Shown piece after piece: positions 51,101 to 64,000 of a stretch of 64,000 nucleotides of DNA; within the stretch, counting starts at the first letter, position 1; each line of letters begins with the position of its first letter. The DNA is from Pempheris klunzingeri (lineage: Eukaryota; Chordata; Actinopteri; Acropomatiformes; Pempheridae): contig NC_092017.1 in the NCBI RefSeq assembly GCF_042242105.1, positions 18,004,432 to 18,068,431 of the forward strand. The letters are read 5' to 3'. Made by a program: the position numbers and the translations under genes. The notes under the pieces were generated by a model. That model was not told the DNA's origin and did not search any database. It saw only the letters and a program-made list of their open reading frames with translations.

Positions 51101-54100
51101 TATTAATTCAGAGAATGTTTACTGAACATGCATACTCTATTTTTTTTTTTTTTATTATTCTTTGTCCTCTTTAACACCGGACAGAGGCACAGTTTCACAC
51201 ATTAACCTGCCTGGTATGAGCTGTCCTCCACCAGGGAAGTTTCTGGCTAATGTGCCATGATCGAGGGTATTTTTGACACTTTCACTCATTCCTTGCTCTG
51301 ATTTTCTCACTGATCTGGAATTCTAACCAGAAGTTATTGAGCTTACTGATCTAAGTGGCCCTGATTTTGATTTTCAGCTTAAACAGTCTGTAATCAAATG
51401 AAGGCTGCTGCAGTAAACACGTGGTACCCACAGATAGCGCTTTGCTTTCTGAAAAAATACACATAAAAAGTTATTAAAAGACGACTGTTTCCACCAGCAA
51501 CATGCAGTTGTCTGACATGAGTCACACTGTATGTCCTTCCGTGACACAACACCACAATGCCACTACTGTCACTGACTCATATTTGTTGTCACGGACACAT
51601 AAGCAGTGTACGTTGCATGAAACATAGCGGCGTCATTTAACTGGAAGAGCAGATGAGAGTTTTAGTATCTTCCACGAGCTGATATTTTTTTGTTAACGGT
51701 CTACTTGCAATGCATGCTGAAGCCTGTTGCTCTTTCGTGCAACAATATGCTGTGAAAGTAGAGAGCACGTCAGTCACCACATCATATCCCTGTACATTTA
51801 ATGTACTAACTGATGCTAATACTGTATGTTTGTGGTGAGCTGGGAAAGTTGGATGCAAAGGCGCATGAAGAATTCTGATATGTGCAAGTGCAAGTTTCCA
51901 GACCTGGGCTTGCCCTGTCATCAAGATTTTGTCCAAAGATGACAGACTCCACGCTCTATTGCAGCTTTTTGTGGCAGCGGGGTGCCGCAATGCCAGCTAT
52001 CATCAGGAGAGATGCTTTTGTTTCCCATACTTATGACGAAAGGAAGTCTCATTGAGTTCTTTCTATGAACTAATTGAGGGTTTGCCCCTTTCAGCAACGG
52101 CAAGTGGAAAATCGCGCTCACACTCTGAGGTACCTGTAGCGAGAGGGAGCAGAGGATGCTACTTCATATCATAACTGAAGCTGCAGTCAACTTCACTTTC
52201 ACAGCAGCAACACGGTGAACTCTGCCGACCTCGTGTCCGTGACGACGTCTCTGGTTATTGCAGAACATTTTTCTGCGATTGTTAATTCCTTTTTATTTTG
52301 AATTTTAACAAGTGAGTGACACATTCTTCCTCAATGCCGCAAGTGTTGTGTCACAAGTTTGTCTTTTTTTTTTTTTTTTTTTGGATAGTTTAACAATGTT
52401 ACACACTTTTCCCGATGACATCACATGGGTTACTGAGAGCACCTATTTTGCTCTGTCCCTTTGTGCCCTCTCCTTTCTCGCTCTGCCTTTGCCGCAATTT
52501 CTTATCTGCTTAGTTTTCAATAAATCCTTTAGCTTTCATGTGGCTGGAAAAAAAAAATTAAGCAACTTGTTTGCATCAGGAGGCTATACAGACCAGCCGA
52601 GGGGCCATGTGTTGCAGTAGCCTTCGCAGTGAGTGTCTATGGGAGGATTGAGTGTCTTGGTTCCTCCTCTGGGGTTTGTGTAAGACAAACTACAAGGCTG
52701 TTACGGTCCTATAAATAACGGTTTTATTGCGTGGGGAATTTTAATGCTTTTTACACAAGTGCTCTGAAGGCTTTCGCATGTGCCAACAACAGGCTTGCCT
52801 TAAATGGCAAGTGATGGATATTTAAGACTCGTGTATTCACACATACCAGGGTCAACAATTAGCTTTTTTTTTCAGGAGGTTGATTAAGCTTTCTTACTCT
52901 GATGTTTTGAGTCATTGTGTTTAGGTGGCAGATTTAATGAACCAAGAGATCTTTCATGTGCTTGGAATGCATTTGCTTGTTATGGAGTAAAAAAAAAAAG
53001 AAAACGTTTTTTAAATCTAAAGGAGACTAAAAAAGATTTACATGAACAAAGTTGGTGCCGTGAGTACTAATCTTCATTTGACGATCATGTCAGATCTCAC
53101 ATACAGACATGGATATATCTTTTTTTATGATTTTCCATGGGAAAATGATTCTAAAGTGAACCAGTTCATCCACTCCTCAACCACTGAGTCTTCCATAATA
53201 ATATTTTATTATTATTATTATTGGTAATATAACTTTTTGCTAAGCTCATGGTTTGTGCGAGGTATGAATTTTTTAACAGCCTGCTGCATTCTTTATTGGT
53301 ACAACAAATGAATTTACTTGCTCTTCAGTCAAAAATCAATTCATTTCTTCTCAACAGGATAATAAACCGGAGGAAACTCTTAAAGAGGTCACTATCATAG
53401 CACAAATGTGATTTCCAGGCACCCCTAACGAACAAGCAAGGATGCCTGGAGATCTTTGGACCCGACTTTGGGAGCTACTGCGCTTTGTATAACAGAGGAA
53501 TCCCTGTTATAAAACCACATTAGCACATATGTGGTTTGATGGATCTTAAGAATACCAGTCAGTATATGTCACAGACCCAGTAATGCAGGTGTAACAATAT
53601 GACATGAATTTCTCAGAACGATGGAATCCCTTCAAAATATTGTTCAGTGTTGGTCATGCATGAAGCCAAACACAAAGGAAGAAGAAGCCACAAGTGGAAT
53701 ATAGTCATATGAACAATGGACTTTTATTGCCCGTTCCAAAACATGCACTTGTGTTTTTACTTTATTGTAATTCCATAACCAAAATATACTCATGATTTTT
53801 GAGCAGACATTGAGATGACTAAGAAGCGGAAAAAGTTCAGTCATCTACAAACAATTTAAATTGTCTGTGAGATCCAACATCCCATGATATCATCAAACAA
53901 TCGTGGCATTGCACTCAGCTGCCACTTAACTAAATTCAAAGCATGCCAAACGACATCAAAAAAAGGTGAGGTGAACAACAGTGCCTGATTCCTATAAAGA
54001 TTTTATTTTAGAAAATGCATGGCATGACACTGCTAACTACGTAGCCTATTCAGCCTCATATGGTTAACTCTTCTGCTAAACATACTCCACATATTGTTTC

Positions 54101-57100
54101 CCGTGTTTTAATTTTTTTTTTCTCTCATGGCACATTGCGTCAGCCTGAATAACATTCCAATCTGGAGGCAAAAGGAAAGAACATATGAAAAACCCTCTTA
54201 GGTCAAAAGCTATTCTTGCACAGATATTTTGTTTTCTGGACCACAAGGGATGCTGTCTGGCTTTTATTTTACTGGGTTTGTGTTTAGCAGTTGAAATGAC
54301 AATAACTGCAAATGCACACATTACTAACATCCGCAAATGCTGAGCCAATGATATCAGTGTGACAGCATGTTTGTCCTCATGGCATCATTTAAAAAAGGAA
54401 AAAAAGCTACAATCATCATGATAATTATTCAGATTTTGAAAATCACCCCTAGTGTTATTGTTGTCATTGCCAATGTTACCATCACTATTAAAATAGTAAA
54501 AGTGAATATTATCCAGACTGTTTAAAGAGCATTTTCTCCAACATTGCCACACATACTTGGTGGCAGAAATGGTTTTCTAAGCCACTCTAAAACTGGTGTG
54601 TCACATGTGGAAAAACACGTGTTTGGGGTTTGGGTGGCACAAGCTGCGACAAAACCACATGGAAACATGGACATTTCATCGCAGATATATAATCTTGGAT
54701 CAGGGGCCTAAATAATTTGCTTGACTGTAAATTAAGTGTCCTAGTGCTAGACAAATGCCACTGCACAAAGTTGTTTCCCTAATTATTTTTTTTATTTGAG
54801 AACAGTATTTCCCCAATGTCTTATTTATGAATAATTGCTTTTAAAACTCACGGTGAGTCATGAGGATGTAAAATATGTCATTCATGGTTTCACAAATATT
54901 AACAGCCTTTTTATCTGTTCTCAACAGAATGACATGTACTGCTGCTGTACTCAGTTGCACATCATTCCACTGAAACACAATCCTATAATCAGTGGTGCAG
55001 AGCAGGGTACATACAAGTATACTCATAGACAACTACATAGTATAGGTTGGACTATTCCCTTGAACAGTTTGTGCTCAACATCATTTGATTTGGGTTAATT
55101 GTATCCATTGCTGAGTACTCACAGAGGTTTAAATTAAAGATGGTATTTTTTTCACTGGAGGGTCACACCCTTACAAAAGGACCCCAACTTCTGTGGTACA
55201 CAAGTGAGTGTATTCACTGCTCAGGTACCATTGACACACATTTCCACACAAGGCAATGTCATTAAAGAAGAAAACATAGAGCCAGCCAAGACACAGAGGT
55301 GTGATACAAGTGCTTGACATACCACTTACAAAACAACTTCTTCTTCTGTGAGACCAAATATTTTAATTCACTTTTGTCGTAATGTCTGAGGACAAACTGA
55401 ACTGCATTCAGGGAGTGATGTAACCCAACATCAGCTGAACTACAAATCCAGAGCTGCAGACGCTTCACGTGAGGTCACTACTTTGCTCTACTTGAAAAAC
55501 AACATGGAATGTGTGTCAGGACGACCACAAAGGAAATTCAAAGGCTCGGTAAAAGGTTTTAGGACATCTAGCTGACGTTTCTACCCAGGAGCTGCTTCAA
55601 ATGACTCACAAGCAAAGGCTCTTGGACATTTTACCAATGTTTCAAAACCAGGTATTAAAAGTGTCAAGAACCAATGTGAAAATTATCAAGAATGTGAGCC
55701 TCCATGTATTTGGTTATTGTACCAATGCAGCGGTCCCATGAAAATGAGGTGGCTTTGATTTTTCACACAGTTGTTGTCTGTCTGAACATGGACCTAAACT
55801 GATCTACAAATATCTCCGACACCTGCGACACTGACTTTAGGGTCAAAACTTACTCTTCATGTTTTATCACACACCCTTCACATGTGGTGACACAATGACT
55901 ACTGTGGTGTCTACGAATTCCTTTTTTTTTTTTTTAAATCCTACATTCCCAAATCCCCAAAATCTTCACTTATCTATCATACGTGAGAAAGAAAAGCTGG
56001 AAATCCTCACATTTGAGAAACTGGAACAAGAGAAACTTTGGCACTTTTACTTGAAAAATAACAGAAATTACTTGTTACTGTAATTACAGATACATTTTTT
56101 CATCACCTAGACAAACAATCGCCGTATCATATCAAAGCGGAAGAAGAAGACGAAGAATTTCGATTATTCTCCATGTGTCCACTATTTCTGACAATATGTT
56201 CACTGTACAGTCATGTTAAAATACACCTATTATAATCAGTCAGTGAGAGCAGTGGGTTTTGTTTGTTAATAATACGACTGAAAGATTTTTCTGAAGATTT
56301 TTCACCATAACCTACATTGCCAGATTGCCAGATTCTCTACGTTAGACAAGTAAGAGAGTGTTCTGGCTGACTGGAAATGAGGTGCCATTATGACTTTGCC
56401 TTTCACTGAAACCTGCATTTAAGAGTCTAGCTGCCAGATTTGATGGCCACTTGCACACCACAGCATTTTCAAACCAGATGAAACATTTGACAAGTGGCGT
56501 GGTGACCATGTGAGGTCCAATCAAAATCAGACAAACCAGGCCAGTCTGGCAATGGGGTTTTCAAAATAACCTTCACTCCTAACTCCCATGTGCCTCCTAT
56601 TTAGTGGGTGATTTCTGACGTCAAGTTAGGTAGACCTGCGCAAATGCCACACAGGTCTATAATGAGCGAGTTAGCATGGAGTAAAAGACAGACTCTTTAT
56701 ATTTACAGTATGTGTGTGATTAGCATATTCTGTAATTTTTGTGTTCTTTGGTGGAGGTAGTGTTTGTGTTAGTGAATACAACACGTTCAAATTGTTTTGG
56801 AGTCAGGATTTGGCTCAAACTCATTTAGCCTCAGGTTTCATTTAATATGTATGGTTTTAATCTTGCAGGACCTCACAGATGTAATATTGTTTAATGTTGT
56901 TTATTGTATTTAATTGTATGATTTACCAGAATGAATGCCTCATTTACCTGTGTATGGCTGCACTGAAAGGCACTGCACAGTGACGAGGCAGAGGTCTGGG
57001 ATCCTTATGCTTCAAGAGAAACCTGTTGGCCTAAGACCTGAGAAAAAGTCCCTAGCTTGATGGCAGTTAACTTTACAGTCAGGAGCTAATTCAATAAAGA

Positions 57101-60100
57101 TCTTTTTTCACCCAGTACGCCTCTACAGCTGAGCGTAAAATGAGAGAGGATGGAAGACAGTAACTCAAGCGCTATGAAAGGGAGTCTAACTTGCCACATT
57201 AAAGGCAAACTCAGGCTGCTGTCAAGTAGCATTAAGCACAGCTCTCATAAACTCCTGTCACATATTATTGACTGGCTGTGAATGAACTGCACCATAACCT
57301 CTGGGTGACCTCTGCCTCTGTATTATAATTCAGAGGTCAAAGACAGTTCCACACACAATGGCCACTGTTCTTCCACAGACGTTTTGTTATTTCCTCTGAC
57401 TGGCATATACTGAATAACACATTTTCCCAATCCAAATTAATTGTAACCATTATATAGATTAGTAACCACAAACATGCCATCAACCAGCAAGTGAGTTCAT
57501 CTAGGATTGCAGTAAAGGATCATGGCCAGTGTGACAAATTGGGTGGGGTTTTGACTGCGAGTGGCTCAATGAACAACTAGGCGGTATGTATTAATAACTC
57601 TACATAAAGTCACACTCACAACTATGGGATAATCCTTACTAAAGATGTATGCTTCTTACCTGCAAATCCATGGTACCCTCAAAGCAATTTTTTTTTGTCT
57701 TTGCACAATATGACATTGAATATGATTAGTGTTGTTAGTCGAATCTCGGAAGATTTCAAGCTGCTGTTGGAGTGGCATGACATTGTTTATGTTTGATGAC
57801 AGCTGGCAGGCTAAGCCCCAGCAGGGGAGCGACAGACAAAGCACACAAATGTTACTGTAGCTTGCAAGCCGTTAGCAGACTGTTTTGTTAGCACGGTTAT
57901 TGAGGAGTATCATCGGACCAATTTATCATTTGCTTGTAGGCTGTTTAATGTGCTGCAACTGAGCAGCTAAGCTTTAGCCTTGAAATGTTTCTTACCTGTG
58001 CACCACACCACACTGTCAGCCCATCAGAAATGACAGGGAAGAATGTCCCTGTAATGTTTTCTCTAAGGTTGGCATTGACAGTACAAAAACGTACTGAAAC
58101 GTGGATTGAAATTGAAACGGCTGAAGTCACAGGTGAGGCTCGCAGTTATAACTAGCTGCACTGTAAATAAACTAATGGCGCCGAGTGAAAAGTAAGCACA
58201 ACAAACCACATTCTTACTTTGCTGTCAGAATGAGTTATCTATCCACATAGTGTATACTGCAAGTTCAGCCATTTTTATTCCTTTTAACGGAGCTGAACAA
58301 ACAGTAGGAAGTACTGTTGAGACATCAGCAGTGTTCTGCCATTAAAACTGGGTTCAAAACATTAGTATTTACTCCAGCTTTAGTATCAGATTGGAGGTAC
58401 AACATTTGGTCAGGGAGGGGCAGAGGCCTGTCTCTGCCTAGCCAGGCCTGACGCCTTAACCAGGCTTTTACAGTAGGAAGGAGTGAAGCACACCGAGGTT
58501 TACCGCCATGCTGGGATCACCAGCTTAATGGAGGCTCGCCCTAGCCCACATTCAAACCCTGCATCTCTTGGCTCCCTTCCGGCAGCTGGGGTATACTGGG
58601 GAGCGTTCCCATGGAAAAGCTGTTAAACTGGCCACGGTAGTGAGGATGAGGAACAAGTTTCCATCATGTTCTAACTAGCTACAAGGAGATTGCACTGCCT
58701 TATAGACTTCTCTACTGTGAGATAGTTCTATTATTGTGATATAGTGGGTTTTAGTGGGCAGTTTGAGGGTTTGTCTGCATTTTTTTTCCTGCCATTTTCC
58801 ATTGTAGTGGCATCAGGTGTGTGCACTGTCAGGTCTGTTTCCTCCTGACGTTTCAGCTGACCTATGAGGGGTCTGAGCGAGGTTGTTTTTGCATCGTCTC
58901 CATGTTGCTATGCAGACTGACTTTTCCGTTGGCTGGGTTTTACCAGTCATCCTTAAAGACAAGCCTGGTCCTGATTGTTCCGGATCGTACGGCGGAATCA
59001 AATTAGGGACTGGTAATGGCCATAAAGTCCATGTCTGAGGCATTATACTCAAGGGCGTGGGCCCACCTCACATTTCCCATCCGCATTTCCTTTCGTCCCC
59101 ATTTCTGAGCGGGATTGTCAGCTTTTTTTCATTACCAGCTAATCTGGAGGATTTGTAACTAAAACAACAAACAGATAAAAAAGCACAAATCAATGGGAGA
59201 GAGTGATGTTCCACAAATCAACTGTATGTTCATAATTGGCCAACTCATACATCATGCTTGTTCTTCCATGAGTGGGCCCCATGCTTTGCAGTTGTTTATA
59301 AAATCCAATAATGTCCTAATGTCCTGGTCTTTTATTTATTTCTTTGTTTTTGCTGGGAGGGGGGGGTGGACGGTACAGGAATACTATAGCATTTACCCAC
59401 TTCAAAGCATTAGTAACTCAAACTCTAGTATCTGTATTAACTTTTTCCCTATAATAACCGTGGGCACTTAACAGATGATCTGTATCATAATGTGGGACTA
59501 CTTAAATATGTAAACAGTAGTCACCATACACTAATTACTTATTGCTGACTGTGGCTGTTGCTTAGTTAATTTTATCCTCATTTACCCTCTCCTGTGGGCA
59601 TGTGAACACTGAATTATTGTTTGCTTTAAATATGAATTATTAAAAAAAAAGCAACCATTTTTGAAATGTTTCCAGACTCCTATTTGTGAAATACTGGAAG
59701 CACTCTTGTTATCATTACTTTTCATTTAATTTTTTCCTTCTCTGTAGTACCCTCAGGCTCTGAAATTATATTGTGGCATTTTGCTGGCACAGTGGTAACA
59801 GGTAGATATCAATCTTGCCGTTCTAAAAATGTATTCCACACTCCTTTGCTTGGCTTTTGATGTGTAAGATCAGCACCGTAATGATTACCTTGTTGCTCAA
59901 CACCTGTCAATCTAGTTTAAGGTTCTCACATATTCTGACTTGCAGAATTCTCCTGGAAATAAAACCAGATATCATCTCTGTTTATTTTGCCATAGCTGAG
60001 TCAGTATCTCTGCTCTGATTGCCCAGTTTACATGCCTTCCTAAAGGCATTACAGCAACCCTGCCAACACCTATGCTGTAATCAAACATTCATTCTTCCAG

Positions 60101-60601
60101 ATTCTTCAAGGACAAAAAGCTTATCTCTCAGTAAGAAATTCAAACACAATGGAGATGGATCTCTTTAGTATCATTGTTCAATGATTCAATTAGTCTACTT
60201 GAGGACGACCATAGTTTGACCATACGACCAATAATGGACAACCATAGTCCATTTTAGGGATCTGGGATCTTGTAAACAAAATATTTGCATGAAAGAGATT
60301 AATGTATTTTGATTACCATTACATAAGTAATTGAAAAGTGTGGTCAGACTATGGTGCAGTGGTTACATCGTTACCCAAAAATGTCGTTGATTTATGTCTG
60401 ATCCAGCTGGTCACGTTCTTTCTCTCAGTGTGGACTTTGCATGTCCTCCCACATGCTGGTTCCCTCCTACAACCCTGGACTCTTCCGATTAGATCAATTA
60501 GTGAAAACTGGATGTAGTTGTAGAAATGTGATCTGTCAGTATGTTTTGACCAATAACAGACAGTATGTCACCCCAGAAAGATATTGCCCAGTAAGATACA
60601 A

Positions 60602-60627
60602 GATATATATATATATGTATATATGTA

Positions 60628-60658
<31 letters not shown>

Positions 60659-60659
60659 G
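60602..60659. repeat. Compound (TA)n(TG)n(TA)n microsatellite
   Basis: TATATA runs flank a short TGTGTG core. Confidence 0.92.
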
Positions 60660-62779
60660 GCATACCTGCTTCTCCTGTAACATTCACTATTCTACATAGC
60701 AAAAGTCATCAACAAAACATGTAATTCTACTGTTTCAGTTCTGATACATACATCATAACCTGCATGTAACATTGAGGAAAACCGTAAATTGAGTTGTCAT
60801 GACTGATAGCAAATAGGGTGGACATCAATTGATGAGAAAAGTGATGTCAGTATTGTGTAAAATTGTCCTACTCAGTGCTCTCTGACGAAAGTTTCATTTT
60901 GCCACATATATTAGGACAGTTTACATAAAGTGTAAGGCAAGACTATGTCTGCTTTTATTATTTTTGTTCCATTGTGACATTGAGCTATTTGACATATTAT
61001 AAAAACATTATCTTCTTCCATCCAAACACACATGCCTACACTATTTTTCTTATTCCTTCACCTAGTTCACATTTGAACACTAATTCCACAAAGTGTGTCT
61101 TTCTCATCAATGAGATGTGGTATTAATGCTCAGTGACCGCACGCGTTGTGATAAATTCTTTTTGCATGTTTATCTGCTCGATGAGTCACAATGTTTTTTT
61201 AGGGTCTGACATTCTAGATTTAATATGAAAATTTGAAAAACACACCACTTCATTCAGAGCATGTTAACATGTGGCAAGCAGTCATATCCAGAGTGACTTC
61301 CAGTGACTGAGTGAGTGGTTATGCGCTTTGCTGAAGAGCTTTTGGCCAGGACGTGCAACTGTTACTGCAATTGAACCCTTGTCCTTTACATGATGGGACG
61401 GTAACTGCAACCACAAGGCCACCTTGCCACCCTAATAATAATTCTTATTAGGTTCTCCAAATAAGTAATGTACTTGTGGAACGGAAGGGAAACCTTTCGG
61501 TGGATGCTGAGTGGGTGGTTGTAAAAGCAAGACTTTTTCACTTTATGAGACCTGAAACTGCCCTCACATCTGGGAGGAGCTTTTTCCCAAATTATTGCCA
61601 TCATTTGTCGCTGAACTCGCAGCTGGCAGCAAGAATTGGAAGTGGACGTTTGTTTCCTAAAACAGTGCAGCACCGGATGGTGGTGTCAAGCACTGGAGCG
61701 GTCAGGTTCTTTTGGCATGTAATTAGCCATGAAGCAGTTTGGTGACAACATTGCTCCTTTGTCACTCTGAGCTAATATTAGCTTACCTTACCTCAGTGGC
61801 AAACTAGCCATGTCACCATTTACTGAGTTCATGTTAGCATAAAGCTAGTCTGTGGCCATTGTTGACTATATGTCCTACAAGGTTATCCCATTAGCAGGAT
61901 GCCGAGTCCCAACCTATTGAGGACAAATTCCATCAAAAAAAAAAACTGACCTCTATTTAATCAAACAGCTTGGCCACCTAAAGTAAGTAACCCAATCTCA
62001 AACAACTCTGCTGCAGAGAACCCGTAGCTTCTGCCCTGCAGCTATAAAAGTTGCAATTAAGAAACAGGTAATGAAAATATTATCTTCCACAGGCTAAGGA
62101 AAACATATTTGGAGACATCGGATGTGTTTTTTACAGCTCATTTAAAACTAATGTCAGCATTGTCACCTCAGTGATTGATTATGTTAAACTTGAAGTGTTG
62201 ACGCTAAACTTTCCTTAAAATGTGGAGGCTGATTCAGTCAAGTGGGTTCAATGATTTTAAAGTAAATATTTGGATAATATGAGAACTCATCCTTGCTGTG
62301 TTCGTCACAACGTGTGCACAGCTAAGGTGAGCTCAGGTCACAGCACAGCAATTATTCCTTGGAACCCTTGTAAATGTACCTGTTATCCACTTGCAGCACA
62401 GGAAATATTACTGTAATCCATATTTCTTATTGACAGGCTGCCGGCTGTGTAGTTTCAACACAGTACGGTACGGATACTTGACCCCATTTAGAGACACATA
62501 CAGTATTAAACTGTCAGGCTTCAAACAGTGTTTTTTATACACTACTTATATAATCTGTTTATCTTGTCTTGTCATGCTCATTGAAGAGAGATAGCTGCAA
62601 GCGCTGCAGTTGTTTTTCTAGTTGATGATACACTGTACATGCACTGTGTAGCACGTATTAAAAATGTGAGTCTAAAGGAGAAGCTGTTTAGGCCAAAATT
62701 AATGCAAACTTGGCTTGCTCGGGATCCTCTCGGGAAATCAGACCTCCTGCAGCTCGTTTGTCACACTAGAGGGCGGCTT

Positions 62780-62905
62780 TGGTTCAGGTAGAGTGACTCG
62801 TCCACTAATCACAGGGTTGGTGGTTTGACTTTGATGGTCGTGCCTGGGAGCTTGTTGCCCTCAGTGTGAATGTGAATGGGCCCAATTCCGATCTGTGCCC
62901 TTCAC
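62780..62905. repeat. Decayed teleost interspersed repeat
   Basis: TAGAGTGACTCGTCCACTAA, CACAGGGTTGGTGGTTTGA and GTGTGAATGTGAATGGG are in the order seen in a common fish repeat with a tRNA-like head. The middle is degraded. Confidence 0.4.
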
Positions 62906-63127
62906 TGTCTGGTGACAAAATCAATTATCCAAAATTCATTTGATGTTCTTTATTTCCCCAAAATGGCATTGTATAACTGCAATCTGGCCATTAGGATGGG
63001 GAAATCTCAAAACTGACCATCACAACCTGTCAAAATGAGCTTTGATGATAGGGTGTCTTAATTGTTGAAGTAGCTTGAGGTAAAATTGCTACTCTTCAGT
63101 GAAAGCAGCTAGTTGAGGTGGCTCATT

Positions 63128-63970
63128 GAAATAATGATAATAACAGCTTAGATTTACATAGCGCCTTTCAAGAAACCCAAATACACTTTACATAGTACAG
63201 CAAATAAAAAAGAAAGTAAGAGCAGGAGCAGAGTCAGGAGAGGTTGTAGGCTGTGGTGAACAGGTGGAGGATTCTCTTAGACATGTCCAAAAATGTATCG
63301 TTGCGAATGTCAGCATGGAGAGCGCTCCCGAAGGTCGGAGCGTCGACACTGAAAAGGGTCGGTTCTGCGACACTGAAAGCTTTTCTCCACAAAGGTACGG
63401 AGATGGGTTTGAGGGATGGGCAGCAGGGCAGAGAAGTACTGGGGAGTGAGGGCATGGAGGCATTTGTAGGTGAGTAGGAGGATTTTGTAATTTATTTGTT
63501 GGAGGCCAGTGTAGGTGGATGCGTGTTTGGTTGATGTGCAACCAGGGCTTACCCCAGACAGGACCACATTGCAGTAATCTAGATGGGAGGTTATGAATGC
63601 GTGGATAAGGGTTTCTGCTGGGTTGAGTCTGAGAGTGATGACCAGTGCCTGGAGATGTTTGTAAGGTGAAAGAAGGCAGACTTGGTGGCGAATTTGATGT
63701 GGGATAGGAAACAGAGGGTGGAATCGAGAATGACGCCATGGCTGCGGACCTTGGGGGATGGGCAGATGGAGCATCCGTCGATATCCAGAAGGAGATCTCC
63801 AACCTTCCAAAGCAGCGTCTTGGGGGCCACAACCATGAGCTCTGTGTTGTTGCTCTTGGGTTTGAGTAGGTTGGTTGTCATCCAGGCTTTGATGTCTTGC
63901 AGGATATATATTCAGGATATTTCCCAGATACATACATGTTCATGGTATCCTGACATGTCCAGCTAGCAAG
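63128..63970 (-). mobile_element. L2/CR1-type LINE remnant: reverse transcriptase C-terminus and 3' tail
   Basis: Two minus-strand frames (about 63591-63881 and 63188-63933) together show pieces of a non-LTR retrotransposon ORF2. Visible are KSNNTELMVV, GVILDSTLCFLSHI, AFITSHLDYCNVVLSGV, NYKILLLTYKCLHAL and the end FTTAYNLS. The central block expected after the LDYCN segment is missing and frames shift, so it is a dead copy. The 3' tail reads GAAAGGCGCTATGTAAAT then TTATTATCATTATT, the usual L2 end. The 5' side may run past the window edge. Confidence 0.8.
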
Positions 63971-64000
63971 AGATCCCTAAACATACCCAGGACATGCTGT

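Larger units (their letters stand above)
48133..63120. other. Long gene-poor stretch upstream of nppc
   Basis: About 15 kb. I looked for the human neighbours of NPPC (DIS3L2, COPS7B) and see no exon of either. It contains (ATT)n runs near 50285-50310 and 53206-53222, a TA/TG microsatellite at 60602-60659, and decayed repeat fragments near 61280-61440 and 62780-62905. ORFs above 80 codons have no recognisable domain. Confidence 0.65.

Noticed and set aside
58813..59052. 79-codon Pro-rich minus-strand ORF considered as a transposon or DIS3L2 piece
   Set aside because: No motif of either could be found, and flanking splice signals are absent.
48133..63120. Expected synteny partners of NPPC (DIS3L2, COPS7B)
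   Set aside because: No exon with matching protein blocks was seen on either strand; they may lie outside the window.

Overview
The window is vertebrate nuclear DNA, almost certainly from a teleost fish, probably a percomorph. It has small exons with GT-AG introns, (TG)n microsatellites, fish-type hAT and L2 remnants, and a gene order (ARMC9, B3GNT7, NCL, NPPC) that matches human 2q37.1. Four protein genes are supported. Exon borders were read by hand from splice signals, reading phase and remembered human proteins; no alignment was run.

Left third (1-13.1 kb, + strand): the last ten coding exons of armc9, a ciliary-base LisH/armadillo protein, with a 3' UTR to about 13.13 kb. After 7.5 kb without genes comes b3gnt7 (+ strand). 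It has a leader exon ending at 20908, one large coding exon at 22264-23518 and a 3' UTR to about 24.82 kb. Its start codon appears to be made by splicing (AT in exon 1, G in exon 2).

Middle (31.3-38.4 kb, - strand): ncl (nucleolin), complete in 16 coding exons, about 705 residues, with acidic/TPAK stretches, four RRMs and an RGG/GAR tail. Seven ncl introns carry small nucleolar RNAs, mostly as pairs: SNORD20 once, SNORD82 twice, SNORA75/U23-type twice, and a well-formed H/ACA snoRNA that I cannot name twice. The two unnamed copies differ at one base in 140 although they sit 2.4 kb apart. The host protein and its intronic guides all act in nucleolar rRNA production, so this is the most interesting part of the window.

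Right (38.5-64 kb): a hAT-like coding remnant near 40.2-40.9 kb, then nppc (- strand), a C-type natriuretic peptide precursor of 121 residues in two coding exons plus a likely 3' UTR exon. Its ring has an unusual sequence (His-Lys-Met where Leu-Lys-Leu is usual). The rest, 48.1-63.1 kb, shows no gene I can support. An L2/CR1-type LINE 3' end lies at the right edge.

Nothing suggests bacterial, viral or CRISPR content. The genes do not form an operon; they share ancient synteny only.
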